From: Lachnospiraceae bacterium UBA2864
Lineage (GTDB): Bacteria > Bacillota > Clostridia > Lachnospirales > Lachnospiraceae
Direction of reading: 5' to 3'
Assembly: GCA_002350525.1 (NCBI GenBank)
Contig: DEFA01000002.1
Location: 1 to 34,463 of the forward strand
DNA: 34,463 nucleotides
Shown in pieces: positions 16,266 to 24,311 of the stretch. A program made the position numbers and the translations under genes. Under the pieces are notes generated by a model. The model was not told where the DNA came from and made no database searches. It saw nothing but the letters and a program-made list of their open reading frames with translations. Each line of letters starts with the position of its first letter. The first letter of the stretch is position 1.

Positions 16266-17852
16266 ATGAGAGGAACCGGGAAGAATTCAGTAAGAAGTGC
16301 ATTAATTATAGTATTTTGCTTTCTTCTTTTGATAGGAATGACAGCGTGTTTTAATAAGGGTGTTGATAATAACAAAGCATCGGAACCGGATGTCGCAGCT
16401 GTTGAAATCGCAGATACTACCGAGGTTGATAAGAATGATGAGAAAGCAGATTCCTCAGATAAGGAAAATGTCGACAAGTCAAAAGCGGATAAGAATGATG
16501 AGAAGGACAAGAGTTCGGATAATACATCAAAGGATAAGAAAAACGACGATAAAAATGATGCGTCCGTAAAGAAAACGTCTGATAATAATTTGGAAAATCA
16601 GTCAGGACAGGGAACAGTCAGAACATCGGATAACGGCAGTTATACGGTAAGATATGTTGTGTCAGATTCGGGAAACAGAAGAGCCGAGGGAGCGAAGAGG
16701 GAAACATCAAAGCCGGAGGAACCGAAGAAGGAAGCACCAAAGCCGGAGGAACCGAAGAAGGAAGCATCAAAGCCGGAGGAACCGAAGAAGGAAACATCAA
16801 AGCCGGAGGAACCGAAGAAGGAAGCACCAAAGCCGGAGGAACCGAAGAAGGAAGCACCAAAGCCGGAGGAAACAAAGCCGGAAAGCCCCGAAAATCAAAA
16901 GCCGGAACAACCTGAAGAACCGAAGCCGGAAGTCCCTGAAGATCCGCAGCCGAAAGATGAAGAAAAGCAGGATCAGAAACTTGAATTAAGCGGAAATTCG
17001 GAGGATGTTATAGTAACAGATGTCAATTCTTATTATGAAAGCGAAAGATTCTTTCTGTATATAGAGAAGGGTTGTAAGATCTACGGAGATATAGCGGTAA
17101 AGCTCGAAAGAATTATGGATGAACTTGAAGAGAAGTATTCTTTAAGCTTTACAAAGCAGTTCCTTGATGGCGACACTGACTGGAGAGAATTCTATTTTGA
17201 CGGTAGTTACCAGGGAATTAATGTCGACTGCGAAAAAATCAATATAATGATTATGGATTATAAGGATGACGGCAGAGTTGAATGGGCAGCCAATAATCAG
17301 GTAATGCTTTTTGATGAAGATCTCGATCCCGATGGTCCATATATAGAAGCTGTTTATCATGAGCTTACACATGTACTTCGTTTAAATCAGAGCCAGCAGC
17401 TGGGTGACATTTTTGAGGAAGGTCTGGCGCTTAATTCAGAGTACAGATTAATGCAAAAACATAATCTGGAGGTATGGTCAATATTTATATATACCAGAGA
17501 TGATTCATTTATTAATCCTTATGATGAATCGGACATATTAAATGATGCAGAGCAGGCATTCAGAGATATCGAAGCTGCAGAAAGAGATGAATATCAGAAA
17601 GAGTATCAGTATGGAATCAGATTTGTGACATTCCTCATAGAAGAATACGGGGAAAATGTAATCAAAGATATCAGTGATACAGCGACAGCGAGCAACCTGC
17701 AGTATGGTGATACGGATATGGTAATAAGTATTATAAAGCAGGCAACTTCTGAGGATGTATTTGAAAGATTTTCAGCATGGCTTCCTGAGGGATGGGATAG
17801 ATTTTCCAATGAGTATAATAACTATATGAGTCAGTTTGAAGAAACATATTGA
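16266..17852 (+). CDS. Lipoprotein with repeat stalk and HExxH peptidase domain
   Basis: A 528-residue surface lipoprotein. ATG 16266 is chosen because AAGGAG sits eight bases upstream and the lipobox GMTAC follows a hydrophobic segment about 26 residues in; the frame from 16122 lacks this. A Lys/Asp/Ser-rich linker leads into a decapeptide repeat KPEEPKKEAP (five copies) and a Pro/Glu stalk, which would span the cell wall. The C-terminal half holds a metalloprotease-like domain with HELTH at 365-369 and EEG at 384-386, a gluzincin arrangement. The target protein is unknown. The adjacent BlaI/BlaR-like pair starts about 165 bp later and may share control. Confidence 0.8.
   Translation: MRGTGKNSVRSALIIVFCFLLLIGMTACFNKGVDNNKASEPDVAAVEIADTTEVDKNDEKADSSDKENVDKSKADKNDEKDKSSDNTSKDKKNDDKNDASVKKTSDNNLENQSGQGTVRTSDNGSYTVRYVVSDSGNRRAEGAKRETSKPEEPKKEAPKPEEPKKEASKPEEPKKETSKPEEPKKEAPKPEEPKKEAPKPEETKPESPENQKPEQPEEPKPEVPEDPQPKDEEKQDQKLELSGNSEDVIVTDVNSYYESERFFLYIEKGCKIYGDIAVKLERIMDELEEKYSLSFTKQFLDGDTDWREFYFDGSYQGINVDCEKINIMIMDYKDDGRVEWAANNQVMLFDEDLDPDGPYIEAVYHELTHVLRLNQSQQLGDIFEEGLALNSEYRLMQKHNLEVWSIFIYTRDDSFINPYDESDILNDAEQAFRDIEAAERDEYQKEYQYGIRFVTFLIEEYGENVIKDISDTATASNLQYGDTDMVISIIKQATSEDVFERFSAWLPEGWDRFSNEYNNYMSQFEETY
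16710..16871 (+). repeat. Five tandem 30-bp repeats inside the lipoprotein gene
   Basis: Units start at 16710, 16740, 16770, 16800 and 16830, with a partial sixth. Each encodes KPEEPKKE followed by AP, AS or TS. The near-identity of the units at DNA level suggests recent expansion, and copy number may vary between strains. Confidence 0.9.
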
Positions 17853-17905
17853 TAATTTCAAATTGCTGTAAAAACCATAAATAAAATCTTAATATGAAAT
17901 AAAAT

Positions 17906-17963
17906 TTGACAGAATTGGTCGAACGTGTTAGACTACGAATCAGAAGAGGTCTAACGCGTTCGA
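17906..17963 (+). promoter_or_regulatory. Promoter and operator dyad of the BlaI/BlaR-like operon
   Basis: TTGACA (17906-17911) and TAGACT (17929-17934) are 17 bp apart. A 15-bp inverted repeat with one G-T pair (17919-17933 with 17949-17963) covers the spacer, the -10 and the start site. The repressor encoded just downstream is the likely ligand. A TCTTTTT follows the right arm, so upstream transcripts could also terminate here. Confidence 0.6.
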
Positions 17964-18017
17964 TCTTTTTATGTGTACACAACTATAAAACGTTTTAAAG
18001 AAGTAATGAGGTATGAA

Positions 18018-18377
18018 ATGAAAACACCTAAGGTTTTTGAGAGTGAATATAGGTTTTGCCTGATCCTGTGGGAAAATGAACCCATCAAGAGCACTGAACT
18101 TGCAAAGCTATGTGAATCTATGCTCGGATGGAAGAAGGCTACCACCTATACTGTAATAAAGCGACTCACTGAGAGAGGCGTTATAAAGAGCGAAAATGCC
18201 ATCATCACATCACTCGTTACCAAGGAAGAGGTTCAGGCAGCCGAAGTTGATGAGGTTGTTGAGAGGACATTTGAAGGAAATGTACCGGAGTTTCTTGCAG
18301 CCTTCACCCGAGGAAGGAAGCTTTCGAAGAGTGAGATTGATGAGATACAGAAAATGATAGATGAGTATAAGGAATAG
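18018..18377 (+). CDS. BlaI/MecI-family repressor
   Basis: A 119-residue winged-helix repressor of the BlaI/MecI/CopY type. The N-terminal part, ESEYRFCLILWENEPIKS, leads into TELAKLCESMLGWKKATTYT and a wing at RLTERGVIKSENA. A C-terminal dimer helix ends in EIDEIQKMIDEYKE. In this family the repressor is cleaved after the BlaR1-type protease is activated. ATG 18018 is chosen with GAGGT close upstream; in-frame ATG 18006 is an alternative. The stop is 3 bp before the downstream gene, a two-gene operon with a dyad operator. Confidence 0.88.
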   Translation: MKTPKVFESEYRFCLILWENEPIKSTELAKLCESMLGWKKATTYTVIKRLTERGVIKSENAIITSLVTKEEVQAAEVDEVVERTFEGNVPEFLAAFTRGRKLSKSEIDEIQKMIDEYKE

Positions 18378-18380
18378 CTA

Positions 18381-20063
18381 ATGATGAAAGAACTATTTGC
18401 AGAAATACTGAATATAAGCATATCGGCAGGAATACTAATTGTAGTATGTGTATTAGTGCGCCTGATCTTTAAGAAAATGCCGAAGTTCGTGAGATGTCTG
18501 ATGTGGCTTCTTGTAGCGGTCAGACTGGTGATTCCGTTTAATATTGAAAGTCCGTTCAGTCTGCAGCCGGCCAGAGAATATGTGACAATTTCTTCTGGCA
18601 AAGAAGGTTCAGTGGCAGCAAATGAATTTGAAGAAACAGTTGCTCTGGCAGACAGGGCAGCCGATAAGGAAACAGTTACAGCCACAGGTGAAATCGAAAA
18701 TCAAGTAAATAACTTCGATTTTATGTATGTTCTTTCCATCATCTGGGTAATAGGAACTGCTGCGGTTCTTATCTATGCAGTAATAGCTTACATCAGACTC
18801 AGGCGAAGTGTAGATGATGCAGTACTTCTGAGAGAAAACATCTATCAGTCAGAAAGAGTGGGCACGGCATTTATACTTGGCATTCTCAGCCCGAAAATCT
18901 ATATCCCTTACGGACTCACCGAAATGGAACTCTTTATGACATTAAATCACGAAAGGGCGCATCTCACGAGACGTGATCACCTTGTAAAACCATTAGGATT
19001 TATCATCACTGCAGTGTATTGGTTCAATCCACTGGTCTGGCTTGCTTACATTTTACTTTGTAAGGATATTGAGCTGGCATGTGATGAGAAGGTTATAAAG
19101 AAAATTGGTTATGATAAGAAAAAGGACTACTCCCAGACACTGCTTAATCTGAGCATTCCGAGAAAATATATTTCGGCATGCCCGGTGGCATTTGGCGAGT
19201 GCGGCATAAATGAAAGGATTAAAAACGTATTGAAAATGAAAAAAAGTAAGAAGATAGTTATCGCGGCGGCGGTTGCCTTATGTGCAATTCTTGCGGTATG
19301 CTTCCTGACATATCCAAAAGACAGAAAGGCTGCATCACATGAAAGGACTGAGGCTCAGGCTTCAGAAAGCACAGCGAACATAGAAGAGATTGCAAAAGAA
19401 GAAAGTGCAAAAGAAGAAAGTATAAAAGCTGAAGAAACCACAAAAGCAGATGAAAGTTTAAAAGCAGAAGAAGGCACATCAGATAGAGATACAACGGATG
19501 AAACTTCAAAGGTTATAGAAACTGAGAAGGACAGTGTAGTTCAACTTGAATTAGAAGGTGAAGAAAAGGTTATAAATATAAATTATAATGTTGACAGTTC
19601 ACCGGAAGTTGTGGAGCAGCCGGGTAAATATGTATATGAGAATGAGACCGGCGAAGACCTTAGTATTAATGTCAAAGAAATAGAAGATGTTGATTCAAAT
19701 ACAGAAACGTGTTTTCCGGTTATGGGAAATGGGATTATCACAAGAGGATTCAGTGATGATCACCAGGGTACGGATATTGCGGCAGAGGAAGGAACGGATG
19801 TGGCAAGTTTATATAGCGGAACTGTAGAAGATGTAGGGTTCAATTCTCAGGAAGGAAATTACATCATTATAAAGAACAGCGATTGCTGGACTGTGAAGTA
19901 TTCACATCTTAAGGATGCGCCGATTGTTTCCAAAGGAGACAATGTCGAATCGGGTGCGATAGTTGGTTCGGTTGGTTCAACCGGTAACTCCACCGGTCCA
20001 CACGTACATATTGAGGTGATTGATGATAAGGGACAGTATGTAGATCCGATGACGGTCAAGTAA
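18381..20063 (+). CDS. BlaR1-like M56 membrane protease fused to an M23 peptidase domain
   Basis: A 560-residue signal transducer. The N-terminal membrane region contains the M56 site H190-E191-H194 (LNHERAH) and ELACDEK at 231-237, flanked by hydrophobic helices. After the last helix (about 286-307) comes a Glu/Ala/Lys linker, then a C-terminal M23 domain (about 440-560) with HQGTD (H461, D465), YSHL, GSTGNSTGPHVHIEV (H541, H543). Classical BlaR1 carries a penicillin-binding sensor there. M23 domains cut peptidoglycan cross-bridges, so this form may sense or act on cell-wall damage and relieve the upstream repressor. Both zinc sites look intact. Confidence 0.88.
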   Translation: MMKELFAEILNISISAGILIVVCVLVRLIFKKMPKFVRCLMWLLVAVRLVIPFNIESPFSLQPAREYVTISSGKEGSVAANEFEETVALADRAADKETVTATGEIENQVNNFDFMYVLSIIWVIGTAAVLIYAVIAYIRLRRSVDDAVLLRENIYQSERVGTAFILGILSPKIYIPYGLTEMELFMTLNHERAHLTRRDHLVKPLGFIITAVYWFNPLVWLAYILLCKDIELACDEKVIKKIGYDKKKDYSQTLLNLSIPRKYISACPVAFGECGINERIKNVLKMKKSKKIVIAAAVALCAILAVCFLTYPKDRKAASHERTEAQASESTANIEEIAKEESAKEESIKAEETTKADESLKAEEGTSDRDTTDETSKVIETEKDSVVQLELEGEEKVININYNVDSSPEVVEQPGKYVYENETGEDLSINVKEIEDVDSNTETCFPVMGNGIITRGFSDDHQGTDIAAEEGTDVASLYSGTVEDVGFNSQEGNYIIIKNSDCWTVKYSHLKDAPIVSKGDNVESGAIVGSVGSTGNSTGPHVHIEVIDDKGQYVDPMTVK

Positions 20064-20074
20064 ACAGAAAACAG

Positions 20075-20102
20075 AAAGAGACGGTTTTTCCGTCTCTTTT
20101 TT
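20075..20102 (+). terminator. Intrinsic terminator after the BlaR1-like gene
   Basis: A 10-bp perfect stem (20075-20084 with 20090-20099), T5 loop, then a T-tract. The rest of 20103-20290 shows no supported gene. Confidence 0.9.
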
Positions 20103-20290
20103 ACATCAAAATAGCGGGTTTTTATGTAGAAAAATTATACGAATCTTAATTATACAAAGATTATCGGATATAATATAATGACAATATGCCGGATAATATC
20201 GTTGATGTTGATGAATTCAAAATGTATTATTCCGGTGATACGAGCTTTGAAAAACTGTTTAAATAATTCAGGTATGTTAAGGAGGAAATA

Positions 20291-20632
20291 TTGAATATAC
20301 AGATATTCGGAACTAAGAAAAGTGCGGACTCACGGAAAGCCGAAAGATATTTCAAGGAACGCGGGATTAAGTTTCAGTTCGTTGACATGAAGGAGAAAGG
20401 TCTCAGTAAGGGTGAGTTTAACTCCGTAAAACAGGCTGTGGGCGGAATAGATAAAATGATCGATGAGAATGCGAAGGATAAGGATATACTCGCACTTATA
20501 AAGTATATAGCGGATGAGGATAAAGAAGAGAAAATCCTTGAGAATCAGCAGATTCTGATACTGCCGATCGTACGTAACGGAAAGAAGGCAACTGTAGGCT
20601 ATCAGCCTGATGTTTGGAAAGAGTGGGATTAA
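20291..20632 (+). CDS. ArsC/Spx-like thioredoxin-fold protein without its cysteines
   Basis: A 113-residue protein matching the arsenate-reductase-like family along its length: FGTKKSADSRKAERYFKERG, then FVDMKEKGLSKGEF, and ILILPIVRNGKKATVGY with the conserved cis-proline before IV. The active-site position, usually CxxC or Cxxx, reads SADS, so neither cysteine remains and classical reductase chemistry is unlikely. It may be a binding protein, or rely on other residues. TTG 20291 is the start, with AAGGAGG five bases upstream. The DUF3006-like gene starts 3 bp downstream. Confidence 0.82.
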   Translation: MNIQIFGTKKSADSRKAERYFKERGIKFQFVDMKEKGLSKGEFNSVKQAVGGIDKMIDENAKDKDILALIKYIADEDKEEKILENQQILILPIVRNGKKATVGYQPDVWKEWD

Positions 20633-20634
20633 CG

Positions 20635-20808
20635 ATGTTTGAACGAATCGAATATACAGTAGAAAGAATAGACGGGGACTATGCATATCTGAAGAATATG
20701 GCAGAGCCTGATGAGGAACTGAAGTGTGTGGCGAGAGCACTTCTTCCTGAGGAAATTTCGGAAGGATCAAGACTCTCATATGAAATGTTTCAGTACAGCC
20801 TGATATAA
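20635..20808 (+). CDS. DUF3006-like small protein
   Basis: A 57-residue acidic protein. ERIDGDYAYL followed by ARALLPEEISEGSRL matches the pattern of DUF3006 proteins, whose function is not known. ATG 20635 fits the family N-terminus; the alternative TTG at 20614 lies inside the upstream gene. Only 3 bp from the ArsC-like stop, so probably co-transcribed. Confidence 0.6.
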   Translation: MFERIEYTVERIDGDYAYLKNMAEPDEELKCVARALLPEEISEGSRLSYEMFQYSLI

Positions 20809-20871
20809 AGAGCAGCATAATAACAGATATATTAGAGCTGATATAAGCTTAAAAAATAGGAGTGTATGATA

Positions 20872-21102
20872 ATGAGTATTCTTATAAAAGATACGACAAG
20901 AGAAGAACGAGAGAAGATTGTCGCCGAATCGCTCGGTAACATCAACGGTTCCTGTGACGGCTGCATGTCAGGACTTGCGGAAATGTATCAGGATTATATA
21001 GATGGTAAGAAGGAAATCCGTGATATCAACATGGAATTCAGAGCACATTATGAATCCGGAGTTGACGGACCGGAGAAGACAGAGTGCGGATATAAGCTGT
21101 AA
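20872..21102 (+). CDS. Small protein with a CDGC motif, function unknown
   Basis: A 76-residue protein. CDGCMSGLAEMYQDYIDGKK at about 25-44 gives a CxxC pair, with a third cysteine near the end (ECGYKL). The acidic helical middle part (DYIDGKKEIRDINMEF) suggests a compact helical fold. ATG 20872 is favoured because AGGAG lies nine bases upstream, against only three for ATG 20866. Family not recognised. It lies in the ArsC-like/DUF3006/AGE row, which may be one transcript. Confidence 0.65.
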   Translation: MSILIKDTTREEREKIVAESLGNINGSCDGCMSGLAEMYQDYIDGKKEIRDINMEFRAHYESGVDGPEKTECGYKL

Positions 21103-21132
21103 GCACGGATATGATAATGGGAGCGTAGCGGT

Positions 21133-22350
21133 ATGACAGACGATATATACAGAATCGACACGGAAGAAAATAAAACATACCTGAAGGAAAATGCAATCAG
21201 ACTTTTGGAGTTTGGAAAGAGATTTCCTTCACCCGGAGGGGGAAGTTATTATCTGGGAGATGACGGTACACCCCTGATGGATCGAAACAGAGAAACGTGG
21301 ATAACCTGCCGTATGGCGCATGTATACAGTATCGGCAGCATGATGGGGATATACGGATGTAAAGATCTTGCGGGCAGGGCGCTTGCAGGGCTCCTTGGTG
21401 AGCTTAGGGATTCTTCGAACGGAGGCTGGTATGCAGGCCGTACAGCCGATGACGGGATAGTTCCCATGAAGCAGTGTTATGCACATGCGTTTGTTATACT
21501 TGCAGCTTCAAGCGCGTACCTTGCGGGTATCGACAGAGCAGGCGAGCTTCTGGATGATGCACTGAAGGTATATGACAGCTTCTTCTGGAATGAAGACGAA
21601 GGACTGGCAGTTGACACATGGAATACAGAGTTTACGGAACTTTCCGGTTATCGCGGACTGAATGCAAATATGCATACGGTGGAAGCCTTCCTTGCGGCAT
21701 CAGATGCACTTAAATGTGACAGATACCGCGACCGAGCAGGCAGGATCATCGGACGTGTGGTCGGATGGGCTGAGGATAATGACTTCAGGATACCTGAACA
21801 TTTTACTGAGGACTGGAAGCCTGATCTGAACATGAATATAGATAAACCTGACGATCAGTTCAAACCCTACGGAGCAACTCCGGGACATGGAATAGAATGG
21901 GCGAGACTGATAGTTCAGTGGGCATTATCAGCGGGGGAGACTGACGGTGAAATGATCAGTAAAGCCCGCAGACTATATGACAGGGCAATATCCGACGCAT
22001 GGAATGCGGACGGTGCAGAGGGGATAGTTTATACAACGGACTGGAACGGAAAGCCGGTTGTAAGAGACAGGATGCACTGGACACTGGCAGAAGCAATCAA
22101 TACCTCAGCCGTATTATACAGAGTAACTGGCGGGGAAAGATATGCAGAGGATTATGCCGCATTTATGAGGTATCTGGATACATATGTTCTGGATAAAAAA
22201 GCAGGATCGTGGTATCACCAGCTTGATGAACATAACAGACCGAAGGCTACGGTATGGCCGGGTAAACCTGATCTCTATCATGCGTTTCAGGCTATGATGA
22301 TACCATATGGAAATCCTGCGGTTTCTATAGCTTTGGATAATCGGGACTGA
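21133..22350 (+). CDS. AGE-family sugar epimerase/isomerase (YihS-like)
   Basis: A 405-residue protein of the N-acylglucosamine 2-epimerase superfamily, an alpha/alpha-barrel that interconverts aldoses and ketoses or epimers. Seen: TWITCRMAHVYSIGSMMG, GGWYAG, KQCYAHAFVILAASSAYLAG, NANMHTVEAFLAASDAL, PGHGIEWARLIVQWA, and KATVWPGKPDLYHAFQA. The histidines in these segments form the active site in relatives. The length fits the YihS/mannose-isomerase-like group. No sugar-transport genes are adjacent, so the substrate is not determined. It converges on the HTH-Uma2 gene with 18 bp between stops. Confidence 0.85.
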   Translation: MTDDIYRIDTEENKTYLKENAIRLLEFGKRFPSPGGGSYYLGDDGTPLMDRNRETWITCRMAHVYSIGSMMGIYGCKDLAGRALAGLLGELRDSSNGGWYAGRTADDGIVPMKQCYAHAFVILAASSAYLAGIDRAGELLDDALKVYDSFFWNEDEGLAVDTWNTEFTELSGYRGLNANMHTVEAFLAASDALKCDRYRDRAGRIIGRVVGWAEDNDFRIPEHFTEDWKPDLNMNIDKPDDQFKPYGATPGHGIEWARLIVQWALSAGETDGEMISKARRLYDRAISDAWNADGAEGIVYTTDWNGKPVVRDRMHWTLAEAINTSAVLYRVTGGERYAEDYAAFMRYLDTYVLDKKAGSWYHQLDEHNRPKATVWPGKPDLYHAFQAMMIPYGNPAVSIALDNRD

Positions 22351-22368
22351 ACAATTGAGGACTGATGA

Positions 22369-23205
22369 TCAGTCATCATATAAGAAGCTGACTTTGTCAT
22401 AAATATTTTTGAAATCGACGGTACATTTCCCGTCCCAGATCCTTACAGGCACGGTGTCATTAAAAGAATACTCGACAGGTTCCGTAGAATTTGAATTATT
22501 CTCAAAATCATAAACAAGAACGGATTTTGTGTCCGGCAGAACAATCCAGTATTCTCTGACACCGGCATTTTTATATTTTTTCATCTTACGTATTATGTCC
22601 ATATACCAATTACTTGGGGAGAGAACTTCGACTATAAGATCCGGTGCTCCGACTACTCGAGCCTTGATTATCTTATCTCTGTCGCATACTACAAGAACAT
22701 CAGGCTGAACCATGGTTTTATCATCGCAGTCCAACTGAACATCTGTTGGTGCGATGGATGGTATACAAGGACCTCCGTTTTCGTTTACGAAGTTTTCGAA
22801 GATGTTAAAAATCATTGCGGCAATCCTTTGATGAACGAAGGTCGGAGCAGCCATATCATAAAACACGCCGTCTATCATCTCAATGCGGGTTCCTTCCGGC
22901 AGTGCCAGATAGTCTTCGAGAGTTTTTCCTTCATAGCTGTCAATCTTTATAGCACTTGAACCATAACTGTAGGATGAGGATTCCTTTACGGCACCGATAT
23001 CAATGGATTCACTGTCGGAAGAGTTATAGCTTATTGATGCTTCGAACAGTCTGCTTAGGGCTTTAAGTGTAGACTGTCTTGGTGAGGTTGTAGAGCCGCC
23101 GAAAACTTTTTGTACAGTTCCCAGTGGAACTCCCGACTGTTCCGAAATGTATTGATACGAATATCCTAATTCTTTTTTTCTTTTGATCATCTCTTCTATA
23201 GTCAT
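22369..23205 (-). CDS. HTH-Uma2 fusion (Cro/CI-type domain plus Uma2 nuclease-like domain)
   Basis: A 278-residue fusion. Residues 3-60 form a helix-turn-helix (YQYISEQSGVPLGTVQKVF). Residues about 95-270 match the Uma2 family, which has a PD-(D/E)XK nuclease fold: LPEGTRIEMIDGVFYDMAAP, QPDVLVV, APDLIVEVLSPSN, KMKKYKNAGVREYWIV. The acidic residues expected in the site (PD and EV) are present. ATG 23205 has AAAGGAGG upstream, so the longer frame to 23265 is rejected. The ATATCC motifs upstream suggest it binds its own promoter. The function of Uma2 proteins is poorly known. Confidence 0.85.
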   Translation of the reverse strand: MTIEEMIKRKKELGYSYQYISEQSGVPLGTVQKVFGGSTTSPRQSTLKALSRLFEASISYNSSDSESIDIGAVKESSSYSYGSSAIKIDSYEGKTLEDYLALPEGTRIEMIDGVFYDMAAPTFVHQRIAAMIFNIFENFVNENGGPCIPSIAPTDVQLDCDDKTMVQPDVLVVCDRDKIIKARVVGAPDLIVEVLSPSNWYMDIIRKMKKYKNAGVREYWIVLPDTKSVLVYDFENNSNSTEPVEYSFNDTVPVRIWDGKCTVDFKNIYDKVSFLYDD

Positions 23206-23250
23206 AGTGCTTCCTCCTTTGAAATGACGCAATCGATAAATAACCGAAAA

Positions 23251-23344
23251 ATATCCATAAATCATTTGACCACCCTCATAATAGCAAAATATGGATTGAA
23301 AATCAATATAATATATCCGTAAATTGATAAAAAAATATCCATAT
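23251..23344 (-). promoter_or_regulatory. HTH-Uma2 promoter with repeated ATATCC(A/G)TA motifs
   Basis: On the minus strand TTGATT (23301-23306) and TATTAT (23278-23283) are 17 bp apart. ATATCC(A/G)TA motifs occur at 23251-23260, 23313-23322 and 23335-23344, with an inverted copy (ATATGGAT, 23289-23296) in the promoter spacer. The last two are 22 bp apart. This is a likely autoregulatory operator. The 348 bases from 23206 to 23553 otherwise hold only the promoter of the next operon. Confidence 0.55.
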
Positions 23345-23402
23345 AAGATAATGTATTGATTTATGGGTTTTAATGTGGGAATTATTAAGCGAAAACAGTG
23401 CG

Positions 23403-23467
23403 TTAAGAATTTGATAAGAATTTAATAAATCTTCGATAAAGAAGAATAGGAAGAAACCATATATACT
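23403..23467 (+). promoter_or_regulatory. Four 11-bp regulator repeats plus -10 of the second ABC operon
   Basis: Units TTAAGAATTTG, ATAAGAATTTA, ATAAATCTTCG and ATAAAGAAGAA run end to end from 23403 to 23446. Fifteen bases later comes TATACT (23462-23467). There is no good -35, as expected for an activator-dependent promoter. The same array and spacing precede the serine hydrolase gene. Confidence 0.8.
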
Positions 23468-23535
23468 ACAAACATAAGATGACATTCCGGGTTTGTACGG
23501 ATTGCCATAATGAAATGTAGAATATATGGTTTCTT
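23451..23535. repeat. 14-bp perfect inverted repeat around the ABC promoter start
   Basis: AAGAAACCATATAT (23451-23464) and its exact complement (23522-23535) are separated by 57 bp. The left arm overlaps the -10 and the right arm ends just before the ribosome site. As the left arm lies largely upstream of the start of transcription, the symmetry probably acts at DNA level. Confidence 0.6.
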
Positions 23536-23553
23536 ATTATAGGGAGATGAACA

Positions 23554-24309
23554 ATGAGTATTTTAAGAACAGAGAAGCTTTGCAAGTCATTTTCAAACGG
23601 AGGTGTTCAGCAGCATGTAATAAAGAACTTGGATCTGGAAATAAAAGAGGGTGACTTCACAATCATCATGGGCTCTTCCGGATCCGGCAAGTCCACTCTT
23701 CTATATGCCTTGTCCGGTATGGATAAGCCGAGTATGGGAAAGGTATTCTTTGGTGATACAGAGATTCAGGACTTTTCAAATGATGAGCTTGCCCTATTCC
23801 GAAGAGGAAACTGTGGATTTGTATTTCAAAGCATATATCTGCTGGAAAATCAGACAGTCCTTGATAATGTTCTTACAGGAGCACTGATAGTACAGAAGAA
23901 TTCTCCGGCACTCGTACAGAAGGCAAAGGACCTGCTTAAGAAGGTGGGACTTTCAGAAGAAGACTGGAAGAAATATCCAAACCAGCTGTCAGGAGGTGAA
24001 GCGCAGCGTGTCGGAATAGTAAGAGCTATAATAAATGATCCGAAGATACTCTTCGCAGACGAACCGACAGGACAGCTTAATTCAGCTTCGTCCAAAGACG
24101 TTCTGGATATCTTCTCAGAGGTACATAAAAACGGCCAGTCTATCGTAATGGTAACGCATGACATAAAGACAGCCCTAAGAGGTACAAGAGTTCTCTACCT
24201 GAGAGACGGTGGAGTGGTAGGTGATTACGAGATGCCGGTCTATGGAGAAGAGGATATGAAAGAACGTAGAGCTAAGCTGTCAGAGTTTCTTGAGAAGATG
24301 GGATGGTAA
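23554..24309 (+). CDS. ABC transporter ATPase (second unit)
   Basis: A 251-residue cytosolic ATPase similar to the one at 12639. It has Walker A GSSGSGKST, Q-loop FVFQS, signature LSGGEAQR, Walker B ILFADEP and VTHD. AGGGAGA precedes the ATG. Between it and its permease lies a 138-bp hairpin array, unusual inside an ABC operon. Partner of the permease at 24448. The shared promoter boxes link it to the serine hydrolase and the two-component pair downstream. Confidence 0.93.
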   Translation: MSILRTEKLCKSFSNGGVQQHVIKNLDLEIKEGDFTIIMGSSGSGKSTLLYALSGMDKPSMGKVFFGDTEIQDFSNDELALFRRGNCGFVFQSIYLLENQTVLDNVLTGALIVQKNSPALVQKAKDLLKKVGLSEEDWKKYPNQLSGGEAQRVGIVRAIINDPKILFADEPTGQLNSASSKDVLDIFSEVHKNGQSIVMVTHDIKTALRGTRVLYLRDGGVVGDYEMPVYGEEDMKERRAKLSEFLEKMGW

Positions 24310-24311
24310 AG

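Noticed and set aside
16710..16871. Tandem 30-bp repeats resembling a CRISPR array
   Set aside because: Units are contiguous with no spacers and are in frame within a coding region.
16618..16875. Minus-strand 85-codon frame with repeated PPALVLPSSV
   Set aside because: It is the mirror of the 30-bp repeat in the lipoprotein gene; no ribosome site and no family.
20186..20266. 26-codon ORF after the BlaR1-like gene
   Set aside because: No ribosome site, no recognised motif, too short to support.
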